Shown here one piece after another: positions 11,503-21,517 of a stretch of DNA of 64,000 bases. A program made the translations under genes and the position numbers. The stretch is from Chitinimonas koreensis (GTDB taxonomy: Bacteria; Pseudomonadota; Gammaproteobacteria; Burkholderiales; Chitinimonadaceae): the NCBI RefSeq assembly GCF_014353015.1, contig NZ_CP060704.1, forward strand, positions 2,753,001-2,817,000, in the 5' to 3' direction. Each line of letters starts with the position of its first letter. The first letter of the stretch is position 1. Under the pieces are notes generated by a model. The model saw only the letters and a list, made by a program, of their open reading frames with translations, was not told the DNA's origin and made no database searches.

Positions 11503-11803
11503 CCCATCGCTTACGATGGCGAGACCATTTCGAGCGTTCTCCTAATCGGTCCAGCCTCGGCCGGACCGGGAGTACCGGTGCCTTCCTCGCTGGGATCGAG
11601 CCAGCCGAGTCAGTGGTGGAGCATTGTCGCAACGGCCCGGGCGCGATGTCCTTCGAAACGAAGGAAACGTTTCCTTCCATGCTATCGTTGCCGCTCATTG
11701 AAACGACCATGCGCCATATCGCAGCCGGAAGCCCTGACGGCGCCCGGCATATCGGCAGACCGAGCCGGACCATGGGCCCGGCTTCGGCAGGAATGGATGG
11801 GAC
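11503..11803. other. Intergenic region before first LacI gene
   Basis: About 300 bases with no convincing gene. It contains one perfect 18-bp palindrome, described separately, and otherwise GC-rich sequence without clear promoter boxes. Confidence 0.6.
11660..11677. promoter_or_regulatory. Palindromic LacI-type operator candidate
   Basis: GAAGGAAACGTTTCCTTC is a perfect palindrome centred on CG, with the AACGTT core typical of LacI-family operators. It lies 126 bases before the LacI-family gene at 11804, so autoregulation is likely. Confidence 0.7.
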
Positions 11804-12852
11804 ATGTCCGACACGCAAGCAACCCTGATCGACGTCGCCAAGCGGGCCGGCGTATCGCTGGTCACCGCCTCGCGCGCGCTGAACGGTACCGGCGCCGTCG
11901 CGGAGAAAACGCTGGCCAAGGTCCAGACCGCCGCTGCCGAGCTGGGCTATTCGCCCAACCTGACTGCCCGCGTGCTCAAGGGCGGCCGCAGCAACGTGCT
12001 GGGGCTCACCGTCAGCTACCTGCAGTCGCCCTTCGTCGCCGAGGTCGTCAACGCGGTCAGCGAAACAGTGGAGCGGCTGGGGCTGGACCTCATCATCTAC
12101 AACACCACCTCCCGCCTCGGCACTCCGGCGCGGGTGAACATCGGCCGCTTGCTCGGCGGCCTGTGCGACGGCCTCTTGCTGGTTTTGCCCGGCGCGGTCG
12201 ACGGGGCGATCAAGCAGTTCGAGCAGGGCCGCCTGCCGGTCGTCCTGTTCAATTACTGGTTCGACGACACCAGCCTGCCCACCGTGCGCGGCGACAATTA
12301 CCACGGCGCGCGCGCCGCGATACGGCACCTGGTCGAGCTCGGCCATCGCCGCATCGCCTTCATCGGCGGCAGTTCGTTTTCCGGCCAGAGCCAGCAACGG
12401 CAGCTCGGCTATAGCCACGCACTGGCGGATGCCGGCCTGCCGGTCGATCCCGGCCTGCAGATCGACGGGGACTTCACCCAGGTGTGCGGTTTCCAGGCGG
12501 TTCGCCAGTTGCTCGCCCTGGCCGAGCCGCCGAGCGCGATCTTCGCCGCCAACGACCAGATGGCCTTCGGCGCGATGGATGCGCTCAAGGCGCGCGGCCT
12601 GCGCATCCCGAGGACATCTCGGTGATCGGCTTCGACGACATCCCGGCCGCTTCCGCCGTCTATCCGCAGCTGACCACGGTCCGCCAGCCACTGCAGGAGA
12701 TGACCGACGCCGCCATCCGGTTGCTGCAGGCCCGCATCGAAGGCCAGCCGATGGAAAGCCAGCGCCTCGAATTCCCGAGCACGCTGGTGATTCGCGCCTC
12801 GACCGGCCCGGCGCCCGGCTTTGCCGCTACGGCGCCGATGGCTAGCGGCTAG
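11804..12852 (+). CDS. LacI-family transcriptional regulator 1 (apparent frameshift)
   Basis: Sugar-responsive repressor. The N-terminal helix-turn-helix reads DVAKRAGVSLVTASRALNG (residues about 6-24), followed by the hinge helix NLTARVLKGGRSNVLGL and a periplasmic-binding-protein-like effector domain. The first frame runs to LKARGLRIP at about 12610 and stops at 12625. The rest (EDISVIGFDDIPAASAVYP) is in the next frame to 12852. The DNA reads CATCCCGAGGAC where CATCCCGGAGGAC is expected, and adding one G gives 349 residues, the normal length. It is a close paralogue of the regulator at 14481 (shared LPVVL-NYW and VRGDNYHG segments). It probably controls the uronate or fucoside genes that follow. 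Confidence 0.85.
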
Positions 12853-12942
12853 CGAACTCATGCCGGGCGACCCGGCCCGAACCGGCGGCAATCCACCGAG
12901 TACGACCAGGATCGCAAGCTTTCCAAATCTTTCATCAATGAC

Positions 12943-12957
12943 TGATACCGGTAACTC
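12943..12957. promoter_or_regulatory. Operator candidate TGATACCGGTAACTC before the sugar kinase
   Basis: Contains the palindromic core TACCGGTA. The identical 15 bases recur at 15616-15630 before the GH88 gene, indicating a shared regulator, probably one of the two LacI proteins. Confidence 0.65.
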
Positions 12958-13089
12958 TCCAGTCTCCTCAAGCCCTTACTCTGAGGTAAACCGAGTCGAC
13001 GTCACAACATGGCCAGGCCCTCGACCGCAAGCCGCAATGCCGGCCGATGCAGGGCAATACGCCAACCGAATCCATCTGGAGCACTACGC

Positions 13090-14016
13090 ATGACCCCACC
13101 TCGTTTCGACCTCGTCGGCATCGGCGAATGCATGGTCGAGCTCTATGCCGACCAACCCCTGGGCCTCACCCCGACGCTGCAGCGCGCCTATGGCGGCGAT
13201 GTGCTCAACACGCTGGTGACGGCGGCCCGGCTCGGCGCACGTACCGGCTTCGTCAGCCGGGTCGGCGACGACCCGTTCGGCGCCGGCCTGCGCGCGGCCT
13301 GGCAGGCCGAGGGCGTCGACACTGCGCAGGCGCCGCTGGTCGCGGGCGAGAACGGCATCTATTTCATCTCGTTGCTGCCCGGCGGCGAACGTGAATTCAC
13401 CTACCGCCGCGGCGGTTCGGCCGCGTCGCAATTGCTGCCCGAGCAGCTCGACGAAAGCTACCTGGCCTCCGCCGGCTGCCTCCTGCTGTCCGGCATCACC
13501 CAGGCGATCTCGCCGGGGGCGGAAGCCGCTACGCACGCCGCCGCCCGCATCGCGCGACGCCATGGCGTACGGGTCGCCTACGATCCGAACTACCGGCCCC
13601 GGTTGTGGGCCGGCCGTGGCGGCCTGCCGGCTGCCCGCGCCGCCTTCGATTCGCTGTTGCCGCTGGTGGACTGGCTGCTGCCCAGCCATCCGGCCGATGC
13701 CGCCTTGCTCGGACTGTCGGACGAAGACGCGGCAGCCGTCCTGCACGCCTTCGCCGACCGCGGGCCGCAGGTCGCGCTCAAGTGCGGCGCCGACGGCTGC
13801 CGGCTGGCGGTGAACGGTGTCGGCCACCGGGTCGCGGCCGACCCGGTGGACAGCGTGGTCGACAGCACCGGTGCAGGCGACGCCTGGAACGGCGGCTTCC
13901 TGTTCCACCTCGCCCGCGGCCTGGACCCGGTCGCCGCCGCGCGGCAGGCCAATCGGCTGGCGGCGGCCAAGCTCGCCCATCGGGGCGCGATCCCGCCGCG
14001 CGCGATGCCGGCCTGA
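13090..14016 (+). CDS. kdgK: PfkB-family sugar kinase, probable 2-keto-3-deoxygluconate kinase
   Basis: A 308-residue ribokinase/PfkB-fold kinase. The N-terminal segment DLVGIGECMVELYAD and GGDVLNTLVTAARLG fit the substrate-binding part of KDG kinases. The C-terminal PfkB signature DSTGAGDAWNGGF (from about residue 260) has the catalytic Asp and the anion hole. The likely reaction is ATP-dependent phosphorylation of KDG to KDPG. KDG is the expected product of unsaturated uronate released by lyases and GH88. KduI/KduD-type isomerase and dehydrogenase and KDPG aldolase are not in this window. The start ATG 13090 is chosen because upstream in-frame sequence shows no family similarity. Fructokinase-like substrates cannot be excluded. 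Confidence 0.78.
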   Translation: MTPPRFDLVGIGECMVELYADQPLGLTPTLQRAYGGDVLNTLVTAARLGARTGFVSRVGDDPFGAGLRAAWQAEGVDTAQAPLVAGENGIYFISLLPGGEREFTYRRGGSAASQLLPEQLDESYLASAGCLLLSGITQAISPGAEAATHAAARIARRHGVRVAYDPNYRPRLWAGRGGLPAARAAFDSLLPLVDWLLPSHPADAALLGLSDEDAAAVLHAFADRGPQVALKCGADGCRLAVNGVGHRVAADPVDSVVDSTGAGDAWNGGFLFHLARGLDPVAAARQANRLAAAKLAHRGAIPPRAMPA

Positions 14017-14480
14017 CCCCATTCGCGGCGCGGCGAGCCGTACATCCAAGCTACTGATTCGACTATATATTTCGCCAACCAATCGGCTGGCCGGCTCGAT
14101 CTGCCTATTGAGCCGCCCTTCACCGTCACCGTCGTCCGATCGCTCGAGGTGGCAGGCGAACCTGCGCAGGATGTTGCGCCGAGCATGAAATCGATCGGGT
14201 CCCGCACAAATAGTGGTAACGTTTACACAATCGATGATAACGTTTCCACATTGAGTGTTACCCTTAACACTGGACGGCAAAGTCGGGCTTGGACGGAGTT
14301 CTCTCCCTCACTCAGGCGCGACTGTTCCGCCGGAATGCTCGCAGCGGACCACGAATGGAATCGGACAGATGAGAAGGATCCGGTCGGCACCCAGCATCGT
14401 GCGCCACGACTTCGATACCCGTGCCCCGGCGCCGGATGCCGTGCGCCCGTCCCGACCGCAGCGCAAAGGCCGGTACCGCC
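14017..14480. other. Intergenic region before second LacI gene
   Basis: 464 bases without a gene. It holds two tandem LacI-type operator candidates and a further small inverted repeat, AGTGTTA (14254-14260) / TAACACT (14265-14271). AT content rises locally around 14205-14275, as expected for a promoter. Confidence 0.6.
14213..14250. promoter_or_regulatory. Tandem LacI-type operator candidates
   Basis: GTGGTAACGTTTACAC (14213-14228) and TGATAACGTTTCCACA (14235-14250) share the AACGTTT core and have centres 22 bases apart, about two helical turns. They lie upstream of the LacI gene at 14481. Confidence 0.68.
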
Positions 14481-15533
14481 ATGGCTGATACCCAAGTGAC
14501 CATCTACGACGTCGCGGAAAAGCTCGGCATCTCGGCGATGACCGTCTCGCGCGCGCTGAACGGCACCGGCCGCGTGGCGGCCAAGACCCGCGAGCGGATA
14601 CTGGCCGCCGTGGAGGAGCTCGGCTACCTGCCCAACCTGTCGGCCAAGGTGCTCAACGGCAGCCGCACCCATGTGCTGGGCCTGCTGGTCGGCAGCATCC
14701 TGTCGCAGTCGATGACCTCGATCATCAGCGCCATCGGCCAGGCGGTCAAAGCGACCGGGATGAACCTGGTCATCTACACCAACAGCCAGTTCGACGCCAC
14801 CGACCGCGCGGGCGGCGACAACGTCATCCAGGTGCTCGGCGGCATCTGCGACGGCCTCCTGGTGTTCATGCCCGGCGCCAGCCCGCGCATGCTGGCCGAC
14901 TTCGAGCGCGGCGGCCTGCCGGTGGTCCTGCTCAATTACTGGCACGACGAGACCGCGCTGCCGGTGGTGCGCGGCGACAACTACCACGGCTCCTTCGCCG
15001 CGGTGCGGCACCTGACCGGGCTCGGCCACCGCCGCATCGCCTTCATCGCCGGTTCGGCCTACACCGGCCAGAGCCGCGAGCGCCAGCGCGGCTACCTCGA
15101 CGCGCTGCGCCAGGCCGGCATCGTGCCGCGGCCCGAATGGGTGGTCGACGGCGACTTCGCCCAGTCGGTCGGCTTCGAGGCGGCGACCCGCCTGCTGGCG
15201 CTGGCCGAGCCGCCCACCGCCATCTTCGCAGCCAACGACGAAATGGCCTTCGGCGCGATGGACGCGATCAAGGCGCACGGCCTGCGCATCCCGGCCGACA
15301 TCTCGGTGGTCGGCTTCGACGACATCCCGTCGGCCGGCCACGTCCATCCCAAGCTGACCACGGTACGCCAGCCGCTGGTCGAGATCAGCGAGGCCGCGGT
15401 CGAGTTGCTGCAGCAGCGGATCGGCACCGAGCGGCAGATCGCCAGGCGGGTGGAATTCAACAGCGAGCTGGTGATCCGCGATTCCTGCGGCCCGGCGCCC
15501 GATGTGCGGCAGCGCGCGGACCGACAGGACTAG
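14481..15533 (+). CDS. LacI-family transcriptional regulator 2
   Basis: An intact 350-residue repressor of the LacI/GalR family. Helix-turn-helix YDVAEKLGISAMTVSRALNG at residues about 9-28, hinge helix with NLSAKVLNGSRTHVLGLLVG, then the two-lobed effector domain ending VVGFDDIPSAGHVHPKLTTVRQP. The start ATG 14481 lacks a strong ribosome binding site but begins exactly where similarity to LacI #1 begins. Tandem AACGTTT operators upstream suggest self-control. Two closely related regulators flank the kinase, so they may sense different products of the same polysaccharide, for example a uronate and a fucoside. Confidence 0.92.
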   Translation: MADTQVTIYDVAEKLGISAMTVSRALNGTGRVAAKTRERILAAVEELGYLPNLSAKVLNGSRTHVLGLLVGSILSQSMTSIISAIGQAVKATGMNLVIYTNSQFDATDRAGGDNVIQVLGGICDGLLVFMPGASPRMLADFERGGLPVVLLNYWHDETALPVVRGDNYHGSFAAVRHLTGLGHRRIAFIAGSAYTGQSRERQRGYLDALRQAGIVPRPEWVVDGDFAQSVGFEAATRLLALAEPPTAIFAANDEMAFGAMDAIKAHGLRIPADISVVGFDDIPSAGHVHPKLTTVRQPLVEISEAAVELLQQRIGTERQIARRVEFNSELVIRDSCGPAPDVRQRADRQD

Positions 15534-15876
15534 CCCGATGCGTGCGCCCGCCCTCCCCTTCCCGCTCCGCCGCTGAATCGATCATGTCCGCCACCGCGCT
15601 CGGCATCCACACCAATGATACCGGTAACTCGAAAGCCGGCCGGCGTCACCGCGCCAAGGCCGATACGCCCGGATCGAGCGTCCCGGCCAGGCCGATCGAC
15701 ACCTTGTGCAACCCGAACCGGGCGGTCCGACACGTCCGTCCGCCTGCAGCACACCCGCCACGCCCAGCCATCGCCGGTCTCTGTCCGGCCATCGCTGGAA
15801 ACCTTTACAAAACACGCGGCCTGGCGGCCCGCCGGTAGCGCAACCGCCTACCCACTTCACGAGAGGACCCGCAACG
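15534..15876. other. Intergenic region before the GH88-TonB receptor operon
   Basis: 343 bases with no gene visible on either strand. It contains the second copy of TGATACCGGTAACTC and probably the promoter for the downstream genes. Confidence 0.55.
15616..15630. promoter_or_regulatory. Operator candidate TGATACCGGTAACTC before GH88
   Basis: Exact 15-base match to 12943-12957, 247 bases upstream of the GH88 start. The shared site suggests that the kinase and the GH88-receptor operon respond to one regulator. Confidence 0.65.
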
Positions 15877-17070
15877 ATGACTTCGCCCGCCCCGTTCCCG
15901 CCACCCGATCTGGAATCCGCGCTGCGCCAGGCGCTGGAACAGGTCGCCGCGCTGCAGTTGCAGTTCCCGGCGCAGTTTCCCGGCGGCACCACCGAGGGCA
16001 ACGTCTACTCGCCGCGCCGGCTCGACGGCCATGCCGAAGGCGCCAATACCGGCTGGACCACCGGCTTCTGGACCGGCCTGCTGTGGCAGGCCTACGTCTT
16101 CGACGGCAACCCGCGCTACCGCCGCAGCGCCGAGTCGCACCTGCCCGGCTATGCCGAGCGGCTCGAGCGGCGCATCAACATCGACCACCACGACATGGGC
16201 TTCCTCTACACGCCGTCCTGCGTGGCGGCCTGGCAGCTCACGGGCAACGCGGACGCGCGCCGCACCGCCCTGGCCGCCGCCGATTGCCTGCTGCGGCGCT
16301 ACCTGCCCACCGCCGGCATCATCCAGGCCTGGGGCGATCTCGACGATCCGGCCCAGCGCGGCCGCATCATCATCGACTGCCTGATGAACCTGCCGCTGCT
16401 GCACTGGGCCAGCGCCACCAGCGACGACCCGCGCTACCGCGCCGCCGCGCTGAGCCACCTGGTCCACTCGCGCGACCACCTGGTGCGGCCGGACGCCTCG
16501 AGCTTCCACACCTTCCATTTCGACGTCGAGACCGGCGCACCGCTGCACGGCAGCACCGCCCAAGGCGCCGCCGACGATTCCTGCTGGGCCCGCGGCCAGG
16601 CTTGGGGCATCTACGGCTTCGCGCTCAATCACGGCCATGCGCCCGAGCTGGGACTGCTCGAGGTCGCCGCCCGCCAGGCCGACTACTTCCTCGCCCACCT
16701 GCCCGAGCACGGCATCGCCTACTGGGATCTCGCCTACGGCGACGGCAGCGGCGAACCGTGGGACAGCTCGGCCTCGGCCATCGCCGCCTGCGGCCTGCTC
16801 GAACTGGCCGGCCACCTGGCCGACGACCCGCGCGGCCGCCGCTACCGCGCCGCGGCGCTGCACATCCTGTCCTCGCTGGCCGCCCGCTGCGCCGGCCGCA
16901 TTCCCGATTCCGACGCACTGCTGCTGCACGGCGTCTACAGCAAGCCGCACGGCAAGGGCGTCGACGAGGCCAGCCTGTGGGGCGACTACTTCTACCTCGA
17001 GGCGCTGGCCCGCGCGACGCGCGGCTGGCGCACCCATTGGCGGACCGATCCACCACCGGACGCGAGCTGA
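15877..17070 (+). CDS. GH88 unsaturated glucuronyl hydrolase
   Basis: Removes the 4,5-unsaturated uronic acid that lyases leave at the non-reducing end of oligosaccharides, by hydrating the vinyl ether. The 397-residue protein is an (alpha/alpha)6 barrel. The segment GRIIIDCLMNLPLL (near residue 165) holds one catalytic Asp of the family, and GFLYTPSCVAAWQLTGN (near 110) the other conserved region. ARGQAWGIYGFALNHGH and the C-terminal GVYSKPHGKGVDEASLWGDYFYLEAL are family-typical. No signal peptide is visible, so it is probably cytoplasmic. Start ATG 15877 follows GAGAGGA. It sits just before a TonB receptor and near PL8 lyases, which supply its substrate. Confidence 0.9.
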   Translation: MTSPAPFPPPDLESALRQALEQVAALQLQFPAQFPGGTTEGNVYSPRRLDGHAEGANTGWTTGFWTGLLWQAYVFDGNPRYRRSAESHLPGYAERLERRINIDHHDMGFLYTPSCVAAWQLTGNADARRTALAAADCLLRRYLPTAGIIQAWGDLDDPAQRGRIIIDCLMNLPLLHWASATSDDPRYRAAALSHLVHSRDHLVRPDASSFHTFHFDVETGAPLHGSTAQGAADDSCWARGQAWGIYGFALNHGHAPELGLLEVAARQADYFLAHLPEHGIAYWDLAYGDGSGEPWDSSASAIAACGLLELAGHLADDPRGRRYRAAALHILSSLAARCAGRIPDSDALLLHGVYSKPHGKGVDEASLWGDYFYLEALARATRGWRTHWRTDPPPDAS

Positions 17071-17129
17071 CTCGCCGGCCCGCGTCCATGCAGCACCAGT
17101 TCCATTTGCCATACATAAAGGAGACGGCA

Positions 17130-20024
17130 ATGTTTCAATGCAAGGAAGGTTCGATGAGCTACCGGCCCACCCCCGTGGCGCTGGCGGTCGCGCTGGCCAT
17201 GCTGGGGGCGGCGGCGCCGGCCGTGGCGGCCGAGGGCACGACGGCCACGGCGGCGGCCGACCAGATCACCGTGACCGGCATCCGCGCATCCAAGCAGAAA
17301 TCGTTGCTGAGGAAGCGCAATGCCGACACCGTGACCGAGGTGGCGACGGCCGAAGACATCGGCAAAATGCCCGACAAGAACGTCGCCGACACGCTGCAAA
17401 AGCTGCCCGGCGTCTCGACCATCACCGGATCGGGCGGCCAGGGCGGCTATGACGAGAACGACCGCGTCAGCCTGCGCGGCACCAGCCCCAGCCTGGCGCT
17501 GACCACGGTGAACGGCCATGGCGTGGCCACCGCCGACTGGGATCCGGCCGACCAGGTCGCCGGCGGCGCCGGCACTAGCACCTCGGGCGCGGCGCGCAGC
17601 GTCAGTTACCTGCTGTTCCCGTCCGAGATCGTCAGCCAGGTGGTGGTCCACAAGAGTCCACAGGCCGACCAGGCCGAAGGCGGCATCTCGGGTTCGGTCG
17701 ACATCGTGACCCGCCGGCCGCTGGAGTTCCGCCAGCAGCTGACGCTCGACGCCAATCTGCAGGCGGTCTATTCGGACTTTGCCAAGAAAACCGACCCGCA
17801 GCTCAGCGCGCTGTTCAACTGGAAGAACGAGGCGAACTCCTTCGGCGTGATGGTCCAGGCCTTTAGCCAGCAGCGCCATATCCGTCGCGACAGCGAGGCC
17901 GAGATCAACTGGGCGCGCGTCGGCGCCAATACCGCGGCAGGCCAGGCCAATGGCGGCCAGCTGGCCAACAAGCTGTTCATCCACAGCGCGGTCGACACGC
18001 TGTTCCAGCAGGAACGCAAGCGCAGCGGCGGCATGATCGGGCTGCAAGCGCGGCCGACCGACGCGCTGTCGCTCAATTTCGATGCCTTCTACTCCAAACT
18101 CGACGCCAGCTATACCGCCAACCGCCTGGTGCTGCGGCCGAACAACTCCCTCAACGGCGGCGTGGTGCCGACCGATGTGACCGTCGAGGGCGACCTGATT
18201 ACCGCCGCCACCTTCGCCAACAGCGGCAACGCGATGGGCGCGCAGCTGGAGACCCAGGCCAATCCCAAGGCCTCGTCGCAGACCAAGTATTTCAACGGCG
18301 AATTCAAGTACGACATCAGCGACAAGCTCGCCCTGGCGGGCCAGCTCGGCCGGACCGAGGCGACCGGCGAGAGCTACCTGTACTGGAACTACATCTTCCT
18401 GCCCAATGTAACCACCGCTTACAAGTTCAACGGCATGGACACGCCGGTGTCGTTCAGCCTGCCCAACGGCGTGAACGCCGCCAGCTTCTCGGCGCTGCCC
18501 GGCAATTCCGGCGCCGACAACAGCTTCAGCCTGCAGCGCAGCGAAGACAGCGAGACCTACGGCAAGCTCGATCTCGAGTACAAGCCCGGCAGCGGCTTGC
18601 TGGCAGCCCTCAAGGCCGGCATCCGGCAGACCGCGCATGAGCGCGAAGGCTCGCGGCCGATGAAGGGCTCCGCGCCGATCAACGCCGACCGCACCGGCAG
18701 CGTGACGCTGACCACCATCCCGGGCTGGAACGGCGCCACCTTCCCCGGCAACTTCGGTTCCAGCCTCGGCGGCGTCGGCTCGGCGGGCGCGAGCACGCCC
18801 TACATCTCGTCCGATGCCGTCGTCGCCTGGTCCGACGCCAACTTCAGCAACGACCCGGCCTACAACCTGCCGGTGGCCGGCGTGTTCAAGGTGAAGGAAG
18901 ACACCTCGGCGGCCTATGCCATGGCCAAGTTCGCCAGCGACAACTGGCGCGGCGACTTCGGCCTGCGCTACGTCAAGACCGAGGTTTCGGTCCGGACCAA
19001 CCGCGGCGTGCCCTGCGGCGTGCCGCAGAACGACCCGGCCAAGCCCAATTACAACCCGATCGCGTTCGGCAGCCAGGCACAGGTCGACCAGTGCGTCGCC
19101 GGCAACTTCGTGCCGGCCGGCGCGACGCTCTTCACCGGCTCGCGCTTCGGCAACTTCATCCAGTTCACCACCGAGTCGGACTACCAGGAATGGCTGCCCA
19201 GCGCCAACATCGCCTGGGACGCGACGCCGGACCTGGTGCTGCGCGCCGGCGCCGCCAAGGTGCTGTCGCGCCCCGACTACAGCGCGCTCGGCGCCACCGT
19301 CGGCCTGGGATACAACACCGCGCTCAATCCGCCGTCGACCGGTTCAGGCGGTAACCCGGAGCTCGGCCCCAACCTCGCCTACAACTACAACCTCGGTGCC
19401 GAGTGGTACTTCACCAAGCAGTCGCTGCTGTCGGCCCAGCTCTTCCTGCTCGACTTCAAGTCGCTGGTCAGTTCGGGCACCACGCTGCAGCGGCTGTTCA
19501 ACCCGGCCGTACCGGCCAGCGCGGGAGGCCCGCAGGTGATGGACACCCTGGTGACCGCACCGGTGATGGTGACGGGCCGCTCGCAGGGCATCGAGCTCGG
19601 ATACCAGCAGGAGCTCGGCTACGGCTTCGGCGTCCAGGCCAATTACGCCTACACCGACGCCGAGGAGACCAGCGGCCAGAACAACGGTCAGCCGATGCTG
19701 GGCTCGTCGCGCGACACCTATACCTTGGGCGGCTACTTCGAGAACGAGACCTTCAGCGCGCGGCTGACCTATTCGCATCGCAGCAAGATGCGGACGGGGC
19801 TCTACGGCGGCTCGCAGAACTACCTCGCACCGACCGGCACGCTATCGGCCGCGCTCAACTACACGGTGTCGCCGAACCTGACGCTGAGCTTCGAAGGCCT
19901 GAACCTCAACGATCCCAAACTGCGCTACTACAACGCGCCGACCGCAACGGTGCCGTTCGAGGCGACCACCGGCTTCTACAACAGCGGCCGCCAGTACTAT
20001 CTGGGCCTTCGCTACAAGTATTGA
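17130..20024 (+). CDS. TonB-dependent outer-membrane receptor
   Basis: Energised outer-membrane importer for oligosaccharides. It is 964 residues from ATG 17130 (after AAGGAGAC); ATG 17154 is an alternative. A signal peptide is visible (VALAVALAMLGAAAPAVAAE). The plug domain begins DQITVTGIRASKQKSL and includes IGKMPDKNVADTLQKLPGVS, a style common in xanthomonad and caulobacter carbohydrate receptors. The barrel ends in ...YYLGLRYKY, with the terminal aromatic needed for Bam assembly. It is 59 bases after GH88 and followed by fucosidase and lyase genes, which argues that it imports lyase- or fucosidase-processed fragments. No SusD-like partner is present. Confidence 0.93.
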   Translation: MFQCKEGSMSYRPTPVALAVALAMLGAAAPAVAAEGTTATAAADQITVTGIRASKQKSLLRKRNADTVTEVATAEDIGKMPDKNVADTLQKLPGVSTITGSGGQGGYDENDRVSLRGTSPSLALTTVNGHGVATADWDPADQVAGGAGTSTSGAARSVSYLLFPSEIVSQVVVHKSPQADQAEGGISGSVDIVTRRPLEFRQQLTLDANLQAVYSDFAKKTDPQLSALFNWKNEANSFGVMVQAFSQQRHIRRDSEAEINWARVGANTAAGQANGGQLANKLFIHSAVDTLFQQERKRSGGMIGLQARPTDALSLNFDAFYSKLDASYTANRLVLRPNNSLNGGVVPTDVTVEGDLITAATFANSGNAMGAQLETQANPKASSQTKYFNGEFKYDISDKLALAGQLGRTEATGESYLYWNYIFLPNVTTAYKFNGMDTPVSFSLPNGVNAASFSALPGNSGADNSFSLQRSEDSETYGKLDLEYKPGSGLLAALKAGIRQTAHEREGSRPMKGSAPINADRTGSVTLTTIPGWNGATFPGNFGSSLGGVGSAGASTPYISSDAVVAWSDANFSNDPAYNLPVAGVFKVKEDTSAAYAMAKFASDNWRGDFGLRYVKTEVSVRTNRGVPCGVPQNDPAKPNYNPIAFGSQAQVDQCVAGNFVPAGATLFTGSRFGNFIQFTTESDYQEWLPSANIAWDATPDLVLRAGAAKVLSRPDYSALGATVGLGYNTALNPPSTGSGGNPELGPNLAYNYNLGAEWYFTKQSLLSAQLFLLDFKSLVSSGTTLQRLFNPAVPASAGGPQVMDTLVTAPVMVTGRSQGIELGYQQELGYGFGVQANYAYTDAEETSGQNNGQPMLGSSRDTYTLGGYFENETFSARLTYSHRSKMRTGLYGGSQNYLAPTGTLSAALNYTVSPNLTLSFEGLNLNDPKLRYYNAPTATVPFEATTGFYNSGRQYYLGLRYKY

Positions 20025-20035
20025 TGCACCCCGCC

Positions 20036-20068
20036 GCCTGCGGCCGCCCAAGCACGGCGGCCGCAGGC
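20036..20068 (+). terminator. Strong hairpin between the TonB receptor and fucosidase 1
   Basis: 13-bp perfect stem GCCTGCGGCCGCC / GGCGGCCGCAGGC with a 7-base loop and no T-tract. It may be a partial terminator or an mRNA-stabilising element that lets the receptor be expressed more than downstream genes. Confidence 0.6.
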
Positions 20069-20108
20069 GTAACTGCGTCGCCGACGCCACGAAGCCCCCC
20101 GGTATCCC

Positions 20109-21517
20109 ATGCCTACGACAATCCGACCCGTATTCCGGTTCAGGCGCCTCGCGCTGCTGCCGCTCGCCCTAGCACTGGCGCTGCCGACCACCCCGGTCCT
20201 GGCGACGGAGGCCGGCCCTCCCCGCCCCGCGCTGGCCGATCCGCTCAACCGCGACGCCGACTACCGCTGGTTCCAGCACGACCGCCTGGGCCTGTTCGTC
20301 CACTTCGGCCTGTATTCGAACGCCGGCCGGCACGAGTGGGTGATGAGCAAGGAAAAGCTGTCGTCCGAGGCCTACCGCAAGTATTTCGAGACCTTCGACC
20401 CCGACCTGTTCGACGCCCGCGCCTGGGCTCGCGCGGCCAAGGCCGCAGGCATGAAGTACGTGGTGCTGACCACCAAGCACCACGAGGGTTTCGCACTGTG
20501 GGATTCCGATCTCACCGACTACAAGATCACCAACACCCCGTTCAAGCGCGATCTGGTGCGCGAATACGTCGAGGCGGCGAGGGCCGAGGGCCTCAAGGTC
20601 GGCTTCTACTACTCGCTGATCGACTGGCATCACCCCGACTTCCCGGTCGACGGCTTCCACCCGCAGCGCGATGACGCAGCGGCCAGGCAAGCGCCGCGCG
20701 ACATGAAGAGATACGCCGACTACCTGCACGGCCAGGTGCGCGAGCTGCTCACCCGCTACGGCAAGATCGACTACCTGTGGTTCGACTTCTCCTATCCCGA
20801 CCGGCACCGCGAGTGGGGCTGGGCAAGGGCAAGGGCCGTGACGACTGGCAGAGCGAGAAGCTGGTCGAGCTGGTTCGCAAGCTGCAGCCCGGCATCATCC
20901 TCAACAACCGGCTCGACCTGCCCGGCGGCGTGCAAACGCCCGAGCAGTTCCAACCCAGGGCCGGCGCCGCGGCCGATACCAGGCTGGTCGAGGAATGCAC
21001 CACGCTCAACGGATCCTGGGGCTACGACCGCGACAACCTGGCCTGGAAATCGTCCGAGGCGGTGGTGAACCTGCTGGTCGACGCGGTCAGCAAGGGCAAC
21101 AACCTGCTGCTCAACGTCGGCCCGACCGGCCGCGGCGAATTCGAGCCGCGCGCCCGCGAGCGCCTGGCCGCGCTCGGCGAATGGACCCGGCTCAACGGCC
21201 GCAGCATCTACGGCGCCGGCCCCAGCGCCTTCGCCGCGCCCTACGGCGCGCGCTACACCCAGCGCGGCGACCGGCTCTACCTGCACCTGCAGCGCTACCC
21301 GATCGGCGCGATCGAGCTCGACGGCCTGGCCGGCAAGGTGCGGTATGCGCAATTCCTGCACGACGGTTCGGAAATCCAGTTCGAGGAGCCGGAAAAGAAG
21401 GACTGGCACAGCTACGTCCATGCCGGCGTGAGCGAAGGCGCGATCCGGCTGAAGCTGCCGGCGGTGAAGCCGGAAGTGCCGGCGCCGGTGGTGGAGCTGT
21501 TCCTGAAGCAGCCCTGA
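20109..21517 (+). CDS. GH29 alpha-L-fucosidase 1 (apparent frameshift)
   Basis: Hydrolyses terminal alpha-L-fucose with retention. A signal peptide is visible (LALLPLALALALPTTPVLA). The GH29 barrel contains FGLFVHFGLYSN-like sequence, KYVVLTTKHHEGFALWDS and IDYLWFDFSYP, whose Asp is the likely nucleophile. The first frame ends at 21068. The second continues GKGKGRDDWQSEKLVELV to 21517. The G-run at 20821-20823 appears one base short, and restoring it gives 469 residues. Very similar to the fucosidase at 26968 (for example ITNTPFKRDLVREYV against ITNTPFRRDLIREYV), so the two are recent duplicates. Probably periplasmic. Confidence 0.88.

Noticed and set aside
8484..11600. Attachment-site duplication of the ssrA 3' end
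   Set aside because: I looked for a second copy of the ssrA T-arm/acceptor sequence downstream and saw none, so integration by an ssrA-targeting integrase is not shown.
15615..17129. Long N-terminal extension of the TonB receptor frame
   Set aside because: Covers GH88 in another frame; receptor signal peptide begins at 17130.
17130..20024. Siderophore receptor
   Set aside because: The plug style and position among GH88, PL8 and GH29 genes favour carbohydrate import.
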